A stretch of DNA of 64,000 bases, taken from Hsuehochloa calcarea. Taxonomy: Eukaryota; Streptophyta; Magnoliopsida; Poales; Poaceae. The notes below the pieces were generated by a model. That model was not told where the DNA came from. It did not search any database and saw only the letters and a program-made list of their open reading frames with translations. Below are positions 1-12,299 of this stretch, one piece after another (within the stretch, counting starts at the first letter, position 1; each line of letters opens with the position of its first letter). The stretch is from positions 17,047,763 through 17,111,762 of the forward strand of contig CM070601.1 of NCBI GenBank assembly GCA_036346395.1. Reading direction: 5' to 3'. Made by a program: the position numbers and the translations under genes.

Positions 1-248
1 TCCCTCTCCACGTGGTGGCCGTCGTCGCCGTCCGCTGCAGCTGGCGGCCCTCCCGTCGACGACGTCGTCGTGGGGAGGAGGGCGTCCACGACGCCGCCGA
101 TGCGGGGTGGTGGCCTGAGGGCGTCGTCCTCGTCCTTCTCGTATTGGCGCCGGTCGAAGTCGTCGTCCCGGGTCATCCCACACGGCGCGGCGTCCGCGTG
201 GGCATCGTTCTCCTTCCCCTCGTCGCCGGTGTCAGCGTCCTCCTGCAT
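1..248 (-). CDS. Partial unidentified protein, runs off the left edge
   Basis: One minus-strand frame is open from an ATG at 248-246 to the window edge and has very high GC at third codon positions, as in grass first exons. The peptide is acidic (clusters of Asp and Glu), then runs into a segment rich in Pro, Thr, Ser and Gly. I recognise no domain. An in-frame stop lies just upstream (about 276-278), so 248 is either the start codon or, because ..CATGCAG|GAG also reads as a splice acceptor, the exon begins at 242. The plus-strand frames over the same bases show no better codon pattern. Confidence 0.45.
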   Translation of the reverse strand, partial: MQEDADTGDEGKENDAHADAAPCGMTRDDDFDRRQYEKDEDDALRPPPRIGGVVDALLPTTTSSTGGPPAAADGDDGHHVER

Positions 249-848
249 GAGCACGCCGAAGCTGGCGCACGGGTGTCAGCCTGAGTAGCTGGTACTCGAT
301 CGATGCCTTCTTTGAGGCAGGGACGCATGAGTTGCAGTTCTCTGTATTCCGTATGTCTTTGTACGTTATCTGAAGCTAGTTTCGTATCTTGATGTGCATC
401 ATGCGTGAGTTTGCTTAGATACCGTTACCAACTTTGAAACTAGGTTCTTTCTTGCTGTCTTTTTTTTTTCCTTTTTGAGAGAGGAGGTCATTGTTAATGG
501 ATCTATGAAAAACAGTCTGATCATAGTTGGCGTCAGGATCGATCGTGAGTTTAAGAGTTTTGCTTAAGATATTTGGAGAACTCCTTTTCTTTTGTTTTTC
601 CTTTGACCTGGATGCACGTACAAAGGCCGAATCCATCGACGTGATCTAACATGGTGCCCTGCACAGTACTATTTTACGAAGATGAATTAATCTATGTGGT
701 CGTTGCACTGAAAAAGCTCCATTCTTATTTTTTTTCAATTGGAGAATAATTGTGGTCAACTTTGTGCGTGCCCTTCGGAGTCGCACCCCATCATGAAACA
801 GTCGTGAAATCGATAAAGACGTCGTTCAATAAGCTTTGATTATGGGCA
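249..848. other. No gene seen
   Basis: AT-rich sequence with short poly-T runs. No open frame with coding character and no clear repeat termini. If the edge gene is real on the minus strand, this is its upstream region. Confidence 0.4.
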
Positions 849-1345
849 AACGCACTATTTCACAAACTGACACAGGTAAAATCCATGAGAGACTCGAAAG
901 AAAACCAAACGGTGTCGTAGCTACAAATAAGACAGCAAGGAGAAGGGAGACCCTGGGTTCCCGCGGATGCGAAGGGATAGCCCCGAAGGTCTTTAAAAGT
1001 GGGAAACAATATTTAAGTGTATTAAGGTAGTCTATTTGTTACTAAAAAAGTCCCATATTTACATGGGAAATGGTTTATTTATAGCCTTACATTAGGGTAC
1101 AAGAGATTGTAATTCTACCCCTAAAAAGATTATATACTTGTAGGAGTTGTATGGTCTTTTTACCTCTCTAGGTGTAGCCTTGGTGCTAGACCCTCTTGGG
1201 CTCTCTCCACCACGCCTATACTCCTGGGCCCAAGTGGCCTTGACCCTCCACTCCATGCGGAGCAACCCCGGAGCGAAGACCCCCCAAGATCCCCTCGTTT
1301 TGTCGGACCCCGAATGTGGAATACTCGAAGTCATTGTGTGTACAT
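849..1345 (-). repeat. Degenerate LTR fragment, related to the gypsy LTR near 21.6-22.2 kb
   Basis: The stretch has the same order of motifs as 21628-22215: a TTTACATGG segment, a minus-strand TATA-like box (TATTTATAG near 1075-1083), a segment ending GTGTAG, then a GC-rich tract with the pattern CTTGGGC. It may be the distant 3' LTR of the minus-strand Tat element or a separate relative. The match is by eye and diverged, and no boundaries or target duplication were found. Confidence 0.4.
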
Positions 1346-4000
1346 CGTACTAGTCACATGATCAGTGGCTAATACACACGTCCACAACGTTGGTATACAC
1401 ATCTATACACAATTTACATCACAAGTGTACAATACACAATCGACCGCCAAATAAACAAACAAGTATCAAAAGTAGCAAATTAAACAGCGGAAAGCATAAA
1501 ATATATATAAGGTCCAAAAGTCTAGCGGTATGCCCATCCAGACCCTCAAGCAACCGATAAGAAACAAGTCCTAGAATGACCCATCACCGAACCCTCTGGT
1601 ACTGAATGCAAAGAACGCGTTGTCAGGCTTGTGCTCATCCTTTAACTCTGAACAATAATTTAAGCAAGATTGAGTACATTATGTGCTTAGTAAGACTTGT
1701 AGTGTATCACAAAATTATAATTATATATATATGCATGGCTAACAAGGGATGAGGCTGTATGCTACAGTTATTTTCAGTATAAAGCAAGTTTTATTTGCAA
1801 TGTCAATAGATAGTATTTTGCTACGAAAATTTAAAGAGCAGTTAAGTAGATAAAGAATCAACAATTAAGTACTTGATAAATAATAAATCGTAACCCTCTT
1901 CGGCTGCTATCAACATCTTACTTTCAGCCATAGACATAACACTCAACTCAAATATAAATCAACAAAAATCATTCCCACATTTTCCAACAATAGTTGTTTT
2001 TTACAAAAAAAAAAGTCTACACCCATTAAGACTACACTAATCATGTTCATGACCATGAGCACGGCTATTTAAATAGATTTACACTCTGCAGAGTTGTACA
2101 ACTTTACCCACATCATATGAATTCTCTAGTTTGTTCGATATCCGTTGATATCACCGCACACAATATTATAGCAAGCAGTCTATAGCACGCATCGAAGCAT
2201 TTACATAATCTAGTCCTAACCTTGCACTAGCCTGACAATGAAAACCCCAACTTCGATCCCAGGTACCTCTCGTCAAAGTGAGGTATTGACCGTTGTGTTG
2301 GCAAGCTTTGTTCCCAATGCCTCAGTGAACGGAGCCCATTTGAACATGTCATCCAGTCATGCTCGCACTACTGCACCCTACCAACATGCAAAGCTAATTT
2401 TCAACAACTTAATTAGCTATGGTCGTCCCATACCGGAACATGTGGTTATACGCTTAGGCTTAGATAGGACTTTCTGGCGTTCAATCCTTAATTCACCAGG
2501 GCGAGGATCTCACCCTATTTACTTGTGAGATACACCTCTCACACTCCTCATATTATAATATAACTCGCCCGCGTCACAAACTAAGCTTGTTATCTTTATT
2601 TTTATATAAAATAACATAGTTAAACCCATATGGATCATCATTTCAAAATCTCCCAAATTCCTATCCAACATTCCACCTATTATAATATAACTCGCCCGCG
2701 TCACAAACTAAGCTTGTTATCTTTATTTTTATATAAATAATAGAGTTAAACCCATATGGATCATCATTTCAAAATCTCCCAAATTCCTGTCCAACATTCC
2801 ACCTATTTGCCAAATTTTAGTAAATCTAGGTCCTGACTAAGAAATTGTGCAATATTTGCACTGGAATACCCAAATTGACATCACCTATTGCCTAATACAT
2901 AACCTAATGGCTACAACAGTAGGGATACCAATATTTCAAGGAGGATGATGCAATGAATAATAATATAACTATCGTTATCCCCAAATATAGCAATTTTAAG
3001 CAAACATACAAGCATGCACAATATATTTTTTTTTAAAAAAATAAGTACAGTAAATAAAATAGCAGGATCAACATGGTCATAGGAGATGCTTGTCCTGCTC
3101 AGGTTGTTCAGAGAGTGAGGTTGCCTGATTGTCGTTAAACTCGCTCGTGAATTTTGATGTTTATCAGAAAAAACCGAGAATAAATCACAAACAAAAATAC
3201 AATTCAACAGTAAGAAAATCTATATATTTTTGCATATTATTACAGAGCATGATTTTATATGAATTTAGAAAAAAATTGATTTGGAGTTTGTATGCAAAAG
3301 TTGTAGCCATTATCAGGACACTAGAAAATTGAGCAATGTTACTTGAATTTCAATTTGGAGTATAATCTTATGAATTCATTCTAAGTGCATACTAATGATT
3401 ACTAATATCTAATTATTTTACTCATTTTTATTAACCACCTCAAAACCTATTGCTACTATTGGCATCATCATAACCAAGGCCTAGGGTTTATTGTTGTTTA
3501 GATAACTACATTCCAAATATTGATTCCAAATTAGTTTTACTCTTTTAGATTAAATGCCAATGGCTAATAAATCATTATACTTTCTAATCAACTTGTTTTG
3601 GCATTTGTCATGGCTCTATCTCACAGCTGCTTTTTTAAGTACTCTCTAGCTTCCCAAACTAACAATCCCATTAAGCTCTTGCCTATTTGAGGTGTTGTGA
3701 ACTAAACTCTGTTCTATTTAAATTTCAATTTGTTAATTAATTTGAATGAACCAACCGTCAGTCACATAGCCTACTAGTTACATGACTCACTTACAAATTT
3801 TAATTGTCCAATTGTCACGTGAAGGTCTACTGTTACTAGATCATGCAACTCCTAATTATATTTGCTTTCTATTCATTTGGTTGTTAATGGTTACTAAGCA
3901 CTTTCAATCAACCTTAACTACTGGATTTAGCTATCATCATGTGGTTTGCAAATTTGAAGCCTCCATTAGTTGTTAATCCTACTTAATGTTCTTTTTAGTT
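1346..4000 (-). repeat. Gypsy-type LTR or UTR sequence, minus orientation
   Basis: AT-rich DNA with no credible gene. The start (1350-1420) resembles 59405-59470 (ACTAGTC, CATGATCAGT, GCTA, TATACA in the same order). Bases 2053-2113 hold the minus-strand copy of an LTR motif also found near 42.75, 57.1 and 60.1 kb. No termini were found, so the extent is a guess. Confidence 0.4.
2551..2803. repeat. Tandem duplication, about 127 bp x 2
   Basis: Two nearly identical units begin with TATTATAATATAACTCGCCC at 2551 and 2678 and both end in CATTCCACC. They differ by a few substitutions and a one-base indel, so the duplication is recent compared with its surroundings. Confidence 0.85.
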
Positions 4001-4514
4001 GAGCACCTAATTGGACTGGGCCCAGAGTCGATGACTCACGGAGAGAAAGAGAGAGCACACAAAGGCAAAGAGCAGAGAGGGCAGAACAGAGGAAGTTGGG
4101 AGCGGCTCGGGGCTACGCTCGTCGCCAGCGAGGGGAGCTATGGCGGTGTCTAGGAGTGGCAAAAATGGAATCAGGGAGGGAGTGCGACCTCGGGGTGGCG
4201 ACATCGCGACCAAGGTGGCACCGTGGTGGCACGGCGGTGGCACACGGTAGCGGGGTGTGTGGGTGAAACGGGATGGTGGTGTAGGATGGGATAGGGGCAA
4301 AACTAGGGGGCACATGAGCTTGAGGGAGTCATGTGGAGCTCACAGAAGCGGTCGGCGAAGGCGAAGAGGAGTTGAGGTGTTCCGGCGATGTGAGCCCGAG
4401 GCGCGACCGGTGAGGTCGTGGTGGTGGTGACTAAGGTCCCTAGTGGCAATGCCGCAAAGAAAGGGAGCGAGGTTGAGTGGTGTGGGAGTATCTGGGGAGG
4501 TGAGGCGATGCTTT
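4001..4514 (-). repeat. Left part of an LTR interrupted by a solo LTR
   Basis: GC-rich, simple-composition sequence that continues after the nested solo LTR at 6785. The 5-bp target duplication GCTTT (4510-4514 and 6785-6789) shows that the two sides were once joined. The minus-strand open frames here are Pro/Ser/His-rich low-complexity readings that match no family I know. Confidence 0.5.
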
Positions 4515-6784
4515 TGTAACACCCCAGCCCAACCTGAGCCTAGAATGCTACCACACTAACATAAATACAAATTAAGCTAAGATATTTTGCCAACTTTCAA
4601 CAGGCTCTCCTTTGAATAACTAACCATACCGGGGTTTGCACAGCTAACAATAGGAATAAACAATTATCCAAACACAATCTAAAGCATGTCCATAAAAAAT
4701 TATCCAAGTCATAAAGCATAAATACAAAAAATCTTAAGCGGTTTACTCAAATTCTAAACTATCATTCAATTTGTTTATTCAATGGAGAATTGGTTCGTGC
4801 CAATGTGCATCCAAGCATAAATCTGCTCCCTCCCATGCATGCTGTCCACAAACGGGGTACCTAAAAGCACAGTAACAACAAGAGTGAGTCCAAGACTAAG
4901 CAAAGTACATTTAATAAGACAATAACATAAACAACTGTAACCATCATCATCCATCCACAATTCTCAATAAAAAATATTTCATACGCTCATGCTATGCAAA
5001 TTGCTCAAATGCACTTTTCTTTTCTCTTTTGCATATACCGGTATCGCGGAGTGTTACACCCGTCGGTGTTCACACATGCCCGCATTATCAAATGCGGGGA
5101 CCCATTGCCCATCCTTTTTAGATGGGGACCCATTGCCCATCCTTTTCAGATAGGGACTCATTGCCCATATCTTAAATATTGGGATCTCAATGCCCACTCC
5201 CGTGGGTATCTCATGCCAACATGCATGATTGATATGAAATGACATGGACAATCCATTGCATTTTTCGCTATGGCGCGCAAAGAAGCAAAGATGATGCCTC
5301 TACTCCGAGACTCCGCCTCCTACACAAGAATAGCGCTAACAATAAATACGCTGAAAAGTGGACTCCGTTTATGCCCCTTAACCCAACTCCTCAAGACCTA
5401 GGGTTCGAATACAAGTTTTACTCCACCTTCCCGACAGTCTAGCAGAAAGGACTACAGGACAGTAGTGCTAAAAATAACATAACTTTTACTATGCAACTCG
5501 GAACAGAGTGATCTTGGACTCTCTGGAATCAAGATAAAGCCATCTACAATAATCTAGTTGGGAAAATCCCCTGATTCGGCCTCCTAATCATTCGTATATT
5601 CAGGTAAAGCTTTCGTCTCTGCAATCTGCAGTCAGCGAAACAGCGGCGGTATAAATTCCATAACTTTTGATTGACTAGTCTAAAGATTGTGTTCTTTATC
5701 AACTTGGAAATCTTACTAAATTATCTACAACATTAATTTTGGGTGACCTTTCTGATTCGGTCTCTACATAATTCATAATGACCAGACAAGACAACTGTCA
5801 ATTCTCGTCAGCCCTTCATGGACAGTGGCAAAGAAACTACCATAACTCCTAAACCGTAACTCCAAATCAAGTGATCTTAGTTCCTAAAGAAAGATAAGGA
5901 CGAGCTCTACAACTTTGTAAGAGATAACAAGATCAAAAAACGTAGCGAATCTATCCAAAACTGACGAGCAACAGTACTAGACCAATCCTATCTGCTACAG
6001 ACATCACCACATTGAATTGAAAATTCTACCGATCTACCGGGGATCGAGGTTACCCTTGATGAATCGCTAGAGAAGGACACATCACTGCGATGCAGGTGCC
6101 CTCCCTCTCCTCTTCTTCCTTCCTTCCCTTTCTTCTCCTCTCTTCTTCTCTTGGTTGACAACAATGGGAGAGCACCACCAAGAGGAAGGGGAATAGCAAT
6201 GGATTTGGGGGGAGACTATTGTAGCACATACTGTAGCATAGTGGCTACTGTAGCTACAGTATCATATTAGGGTTTCCCTCCTTTTATTGGTGGCTGGCAC
6301 CTCATGGGCCTCCTGGGCTAAAGGCCCGAGGCCCAGGTTCTCGAATTTTTTCTTTCTGGGTAGCGAATGCTTCGGAGATCATAACTTACTCTTCTGAACT
6401 CGTAATTGAGTGATTCTTATCTTCACTTTTAGCTAACGTATAGTACTTCAACTTCCTATTTGTAGAGTTTTTCCGAAAGCGCCGTCTTCATTACGAAATT
6501 TGCCTGGGAAGCTGACTTAGATACCGACCAGGGTTCTCTATGTAGCCTGCATTGCGGGCCCCATATCTTACACCTCGGAACTCTAAATTAGGTCAATGAG
6601 AACTCTAAATTGGACTATGGAAAGCGATCTACAACTTTGTAGTTATGAGGTTTTTTCATTCGAAGCCGTTCCAATCGTGAAAATTACGTTGCAAGACTAT
6701 TACAGATTCTGTCTTATTTCTGAGCTAGGCAAAAAAGAATATCTCAATCTCCTTATATTCTCTGTAAATAAACGGGATATTACA
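4515..6784. mobile_element. Solo LTR with 5-bp target duplication GCTTT
   Basis: The unit starts TGTAACACCCC and ends GGGATATTACA, which are inverted complements in the pattern of Ty3/gypsy LTRs, and is flanked by GCTTT on both sides. The 2270 bp contain no gag or pol, so this is a solo LTR left by recombination between the two LTRs of a full element. The polypyrimidine tracts suggest minus orientation, but weakly. A short tandem repeat lies at 5095-5200. Confidence 0.85.
5095..5200. repeat. Short tandem repeat, about 30-33 bp x 3-4
   Basis: Imperfect copies of a unit containing GACCCATTGCCCATCC repeat inside the solo LTR. The last copy is degraded. Confidence 0.7.
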
Positions 6785-8014
6785 GCTTTGGGTAAGGGTA
6801 ATTGGGCTAGAGCTCACCCGAGAGGAAAATGGTGTCGATGGGGCGGTTTTGGCCGTGAGCGAAGAAGATGACGGTGGTGCGATGCTCCTGCGACGAAAGA
6901 CCAAATCAAGTGAGGGAAAATGATCTTTGGGTGCTGGAACGTGTTGTGACGCTGTTCAATATGGGAGGGGCTCACCTGTTTGGCCAAAACATCGTGTGGA
7001 AGTGGCGGTCGCGATCTGAGCGTTGCGACGTGAAGAAGAAAGTGTGTTCCGGAGCTTCGGCTATAGAGAGAAACGTGGCGAGCAATGGAAAGAGAAATCA
7101 AGGAGGACTAGAGAGACATGAAGATTTTGGTGATAGCATCGTCGATGCAGCCGGTCGGCTTGGTAGGGTCCATGGTTGGCACGCGGTGGCTCGACTTCAA
7201 TCTTGTTTAGAGCTCGGGGAAGGGGAGAAAATGGAGAGTAGCGAGGGAAGTGGAGAGGACGAATGTGCAGACTCAATGCTTGGCTTGTATGGGGATATGT
7301 GCGAAGGAGTTCCTAAGAACTCATGAGAACCGGTGGCAGCTTGCTCCTGGCGATGACATTGAGGAGGCAGGGCATGGGCGCAACTCGTAGATCAAGGCAC
7401 GGGCAACTGAGGTAGGGCGTGGCGCGGTCCAAAGCCAAGGGCAAGGTGTTGTGCTAGGCGCGGGCGGTTGGCCATGGAGTGTGGAAGAAGAATGCTGGCA
7501 AGTGGGGCCGGTTGGTCAGTGAGAGGAGAGAAGGAATTTTGTTTCCATAATTTTTTTTGAAAAGGCTGAGGGCTTGAGAGAATTCTTAAATATATAAATA
7601 TAGCTCCAAAATTATAAAATTCTTTGCGTAGGCTTCTGACATAGTGTAGATTATTGTGTAATTTTTTTTAGGATTTTGTTTGTTATGCATTTTGCTCATA
7701 AATTCTTTTAAGCTTCTGTTTGCATGCATTTGTATTATTAGATTTGAGAAAAGTTTCAAAACATTCTTTAAATACTTCCCCCTTTTATAATCAGTACAAA
7801 TACACGAAGTTTGGATTTTTAATTATCATATTTTGTTTCAATTTATTTTAATTCTCAATTAGGTTTGCACTTCCAAAACTTGATTCTTAAATTTCTCAAT
7901 CAGACATAAAAGTCTTGCATAAAAATCCAGAAAAACAAATGTCGATAAAACACATCAAAAGTTGTAAGAACTTCACATTTGAAAACATTTGAACATGAAT
8001 TTTGGGATGTTACA
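6785..8014 (-). repeat. Right part of the interrupted LTR
   Basis: This continues the 4001-4514 sequence. On the minus strand it would begin TGTAACATCCCAAAATT at 8014, a typical Ty3/gypsy LTR start. The other terminus was not found, so the outer unit is undelimited. The plus-strand frame over 6868-7326 is open for 152 codons but matches no family I know and lies in LTR sequence. Confidence 0.5.
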
Positions 8015-9604
8015 TTATCCATGCGAGGTGGTTTTGGCGAGGGCCCTTGGGTCCAGTTCACTGCAGATTGTGCGGTATCCTTCTGGTGGGGTGTCTTCAA
8101 CAGCCTTTATGTACCCTTCACTTGTGCGAGGGGTGTTTGGACCCTTATCTGTGCCGAGGTGCCCCTTAAGCTGGGCGCCTTCGGTGGTCTTCGCGTACTC
8201 CTCGGTATGTGCGAGGGGTACGTGGTACCCCTCATCTAGCCCGAAGTATACTCCTGACTTGGCTCCTCCGGCGGTTTTTCTGGAGTCTTCGACATATCGT
8301 TGGGGCCGGTGGGCTGCCATTGCAACAAACAAAATCGCCTGTTTTTCTGCCATGGCGCACCGTGTAATGCAACCATCGCGCCATGTCAACAGCGTACCGT
8401 AGTAGCTGCCAGCTAACACTGCTTGGGCGGCTCAAGAAATTCCTCACCCACGCTCGTCTCATTCGAGAACGTTCACCATTCTCAGTCCTACCTAACAAGA
8501 ACTGAAGATCCAGCGTAGCTCAATTTTGAATCGGATCCTCAGGTCCTGACACTGCCACCCGATGGGGCAGCGCCATCGACTACGTGCACTCCGCGTGCGG
8601 TGGTTGTTCCTACCGTGTTCTCACTTACGCCATCGAAGCGCCGGCCCCGTGAAGGCAATAGGGCCCCTAGAAGCGTGAATTAAGCATGAAGTTGAAGCCC
8701 AAGAAACCTAGCCCATACAACTCTCCCATTGTGCTACTCTCCATTTCCAACTGAAGCAGTAAGGTCGAGTTAGACCCATAAAAACTATGTCCATCACCAA
8801 ACCCTCTCGAATCGGCCCAGATCACTGGTGGCCCACCCATGGCCACGCAACAAGCCCACCACTTGACAAATTGACATTTGAATTGTGATGCCTGCAAGGG
8901 TAATGATTTCGTCTGGATGTCCGAGGTGTCATAAAAATTGAAGGTTGTCCCGACCATTCATTTCCATGATGCATTCATTTTTCTTGTCCTTCTCCCCACC
9001 ACACAAACCGCTCATCTTCTCCACTGGCTTATTCCCAACTCGACACACATGTCTCCATCCTTCCATGAGATCCTGCCAAGTGTGCCCTCCGTGTGCATCA
9101 CCTCCTCTATGCTACCATTCCTCTCTCCCTCTCCGAGTCTCTGGCATCCGGCCACCATGACTAACCAAGGTTTGCCATTGTTGGGTATGACCTCCTCACG
9201 CCACCACCAAGCTCCCCGAAGAGGCATTAAGACCTCCTGAGCTCGGGAGTAGGAGGTGGTGGTGAAGCTCCACTGTGAGAGCGACAAGGCATCCCGAAGC
9301 TAAGAGTAGGGGTGATGGTGTGGTCTAGACTTTCCCTCACCAAATATGTGCTCGCTAGCGATGAGGAGATGGGTTGGCTGGCTCGGCTCCTCCAAGCTCT
9401 TTCTCAAATGTTGTAGCAGGCAAGCTGAGTTGTGTTGTTAGTCTTTTTTTAATATTGGAGGTGTCTGATGACTTTTCATTATCACTAGTTCAATGCACGT
9501 GCTTTGCTACAGACAAATAAAAATAATATTTAACTCAACACGTCGAGTGTCATTGCTATTGTGTAAGCCCTCGGTTCTGCCACGGCCCTCGGCCGAGCTT
9601 CACC
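8015..9604. other. Unassigned, probably TE-derived; no gene supported
   Basis: Moderately GC-rich sequence with several overlapping open frames on both strands, none with a recognisable domain. The first 300 bases repeat phrases such as GTGCGAGGGGT and GGTACCCCTC, in the style of gypsy UTRs. It lies between an LTR and the antisense ORF of the Tat element and may be that element's 3' region. Confidence 0.35.
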
Positions 9605-10730
9605 TTGACACATGTTGACTCCTTCGCTGCCATATTCGACGCCCTCGGCTTTGCTGCTGTGGCACCCCACGTACCACCTTTGCCCCATATCCGATCTTCT
9701 TGGACACCCTCGACTCCGCTTCTGCAACACCACATGTCCTGCCTCCGCCCCATGCTCGATCTGCTCCGCACCATGGGCTACCATGCTACGTTCGTCTTGC
9801 AACGCTATCACCGTGCCGACGACTTCAAGGTCGGCTCGGCGGCCATTGTTTGCGAGCAGGTGGCTCGCTTCGCCGCCCCATCGTGTGTGGAGCAGCTCTT
9901 CGAGACCATGCTCACGCATCGGATGTTCAGGTCGATCGAGGCGAACACCGTGAGGGTAAGCTCAGCCAATTTTTTTAAGCAAGGTGTGCTTCACGTGCAC
10001 CCTGATGCTATCCTGTGCGCTCGAGGGGGATATCCGTCACGGCTATGTGGAGATCCAAGATCGGGTCAACGCGGAGCATGAGCGAAATGAGTCGCTTTGC
10101 TCCGAGTGCCTGGCTCTTGTTGAAAGGACGAAGGAGCTGGAGAAGCAGGTTGTCGAGCTGGAGGGAGAGCGCCGCGACTTTCGCGAGGAGGTGCGAACGC
10201 TTCAGGGCGCTCGCAAGGATATCGAGGCGGAGATTGAAGCGGATCACCAATTTTTTGAGACGATGTCACGCATTACATGGGACACCATGTAGTCACTGGA
10301 ACATACTGTGACTGAGCTCGGAGCAGTGCCACCTCCTCGGAAGCATGCCACTTCGTAGGTGGATCTGATGCTTGACCGTCTCCGGCGTACTAGGGAGATC
10401 TGCCTGCCAACCACGTGGGCATACGACGACCATTGCGCGAAGGCGGCTTAGATGGCAGCCTTTGTGTCGCTGCAGAGGGCTGGCTGTGGGCATGTCGATG
10501 CCCTCGGTGTGCGCTTCTTGCCCGTAGCTTTCGTGGCGGAGATTGTTGCCGATCATCGGCATGCGCGGAGGGCGACCAAGGCCTTTGCTCAGGACTTCTG
10601 GGTGCCGCATGGCTGTGAGGCCGCGATGAACTCCTTGCGCCTAGTGCAGCAGCAGCAGGCGAAGGGCAAGGCTACGGTAGCAGACGAAGGTGTCGACGGG
10701 CGGGGGGCTACCACCGGAGACAAGGTGTGA
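9605..10730 (+). pseudogene. Antisense coiled-coil ORF of the Tat element, broken by stops
   Basis: From about 9984 one plus-strand frame continues to a stop at 10728-10730, interrupted only by three TAG codons (about 10290, 10358, 10450). Its first part (about 10050-10270) is a long Glu/Lys/Arg-rich heptad-like stretch (KELEKQVVELEGERRDF) predicting a coiled coil; the end is Gln/Ala-rich. The part upstream (9605-9960) is in another frame and may be an earlier exon. The ORF lies between integrase and the expected 3' LTR but runs opposite to gag-pol, as in Grande and Retand elements. Its function is unknown. Each TAG could come from CAG by one C-to-T change. Confidence 0.55.
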
Positions 10731-11639
10731 CCATTTGCCCCTCTCGAGCAATTCCAGGCGTAGACTTTTTGAAGGCTCTTTTTTTGCCCCGCTCCGACCC
10801 TTGTGCCCGAGGGGAGGTGCGTGGAAGGGGGTCTCTGTTTTTTGTAATTACCTCTGATTTTGAATGAAATGAGTTACAAGCCTTATTGCACTAGAGTGTG
10901 TGATTGTGTTGTGTTTATGTTCTTGCTTGTTGGTTTGCTTAGGCTAGGCTGGTTTTGTCTAGATGTGCTTCTCGACGGGGGCCTCGCCCTCCCAGAGGGC
11001 TAATGATGAAAGTCACCGCGCCCCTCGTCCCCCGTGGTATGAAGGATGAGCGAACTCTTATCTCCGTCTGGCCTCTGCAACTGTGCTATCGAGGGGTCGT
11101 GTATCACGACGCAAAGTAGCAACGATGGAAGCTGGCGAACCCGGAGGGGTCGATGGAGCATTTTTGTCTCTTCCGGGAGCACAAGGCAACGAAGGTGCGC
11201 GTTGAGATTTGTGCTTTCTGGGAGCAACGAGGTGTTGCTTTCACGACAGGGGCCCTAGTTGCCTCATCCACCGGTTCGACTACCTCGCCACTGGAGGATA
11301 TTATTGGGGAGTCCTCGGGATCCTTGTGTGATGCGGAGGAGTACCTGCACCTTGTGGGCACTAGGGCATCCGATGAGGAGGTTCTCGCGTGGGCGGTCAA
11401 GACGGAGGAACGAGACTTTGTGCCCTAACACCGCGGGGGGCGACGGTGTGTACTATTTGTGTGGAGTTATAACGTGTGTTGTTGAGTGGTGATATTTTAT
11501 TGTGCTGGTTGTGAGATTTTGTGTCACATGTGTGAATCGCCTCGCCGCTATCCTCCGGTGGTGACTATGTATGTGTTATGTACTTCAGATTCGTTATCAA
11601 TAAAACTCATGGCAATACTGCGGTTTGTATTTGCTGGAG
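10731..11639. other. 3' non-coding part of the Tat element
   Basis: No recognisable coding domain. AATGAAATGA near 10860 could be a degenerate poly(A) signal for the antisense ORF. The plus-strand frame at 11153-11428 is open but resembles nothing I know. Confidence 0.35.
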
Positions 11640-12295
11640 CGGGAGGCGAACTTTCTTAGATAGCCGCCTGTTATTTGTTGCGAGGGGAGGCGAAGCCGGC
11701 GCCGTCACCCATATTTTTTAGATAGGGCTTCGGGGGAGCCCTACTTGTTATTTGTTGTGAGGGGGAGGCGAAGTCGGCGTCGTCCCCCATACTTTTTTAG
11801 ATAGGGCTCCGGAGTAGCCCTACCTGTTATTTGTTGTGAGGGGAGGCGAAGCCGGTGTCACCCCCATATTTTTTAGATAGGGCTCCGGGATCCCTACCTA
11901 TTATTTGTTGCGAGAGGGAGGCTTAGCCAGCACCGTCCCCCATACTTTCTTAGATAGGGCTTCGGGGGAGCCCTACATGTTATTTGTTATGAGGGGGGCG
12001 AAGCCGGCGCTGTCCCCCAATTTTTTAGATAGGACTTCGGGGGAGCCCTACCTGTTATTTTCTGCGAGGGGGAGGCGAAGCTAGCGCCATCCCCCATACT
12101 TTCTGAGGTAGGACTCTACTTGTTATTTGTTGCGAGTGGGAGTCGAAGCCGGTGCCGTCCCCCATACTTTCTTACATAGGGCTCCAGGGGAGCCCTACCT
12201 GTTATTTGTTGCGAGGAGGAGGCGAAGCCAACGCCGTCCTCCATATTTTTAAATAGGGCTCCGGGGGAGCCCTACTTGTTATTTGTTGCGAGGGC
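11640..12295. repeat. Minisatellite A, about 77 bp x 8-9
   Basis: The anchor TTATTTGTTG or a close variant occurs at 11671, 11748, 11827, 11901, 11980, 12055, 12123, 12202 and 12279, giving spacings of 68-79 bp. Each unit reads roughly GAGGCGAAGCCGGCGCCGTC, then CCCATA, TAGATAGGGCTCCGGGGGAG and CCCTACCTG. The copies are diverged. Confidence 0.9.
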
Positions 12296-12299
12296 CATG

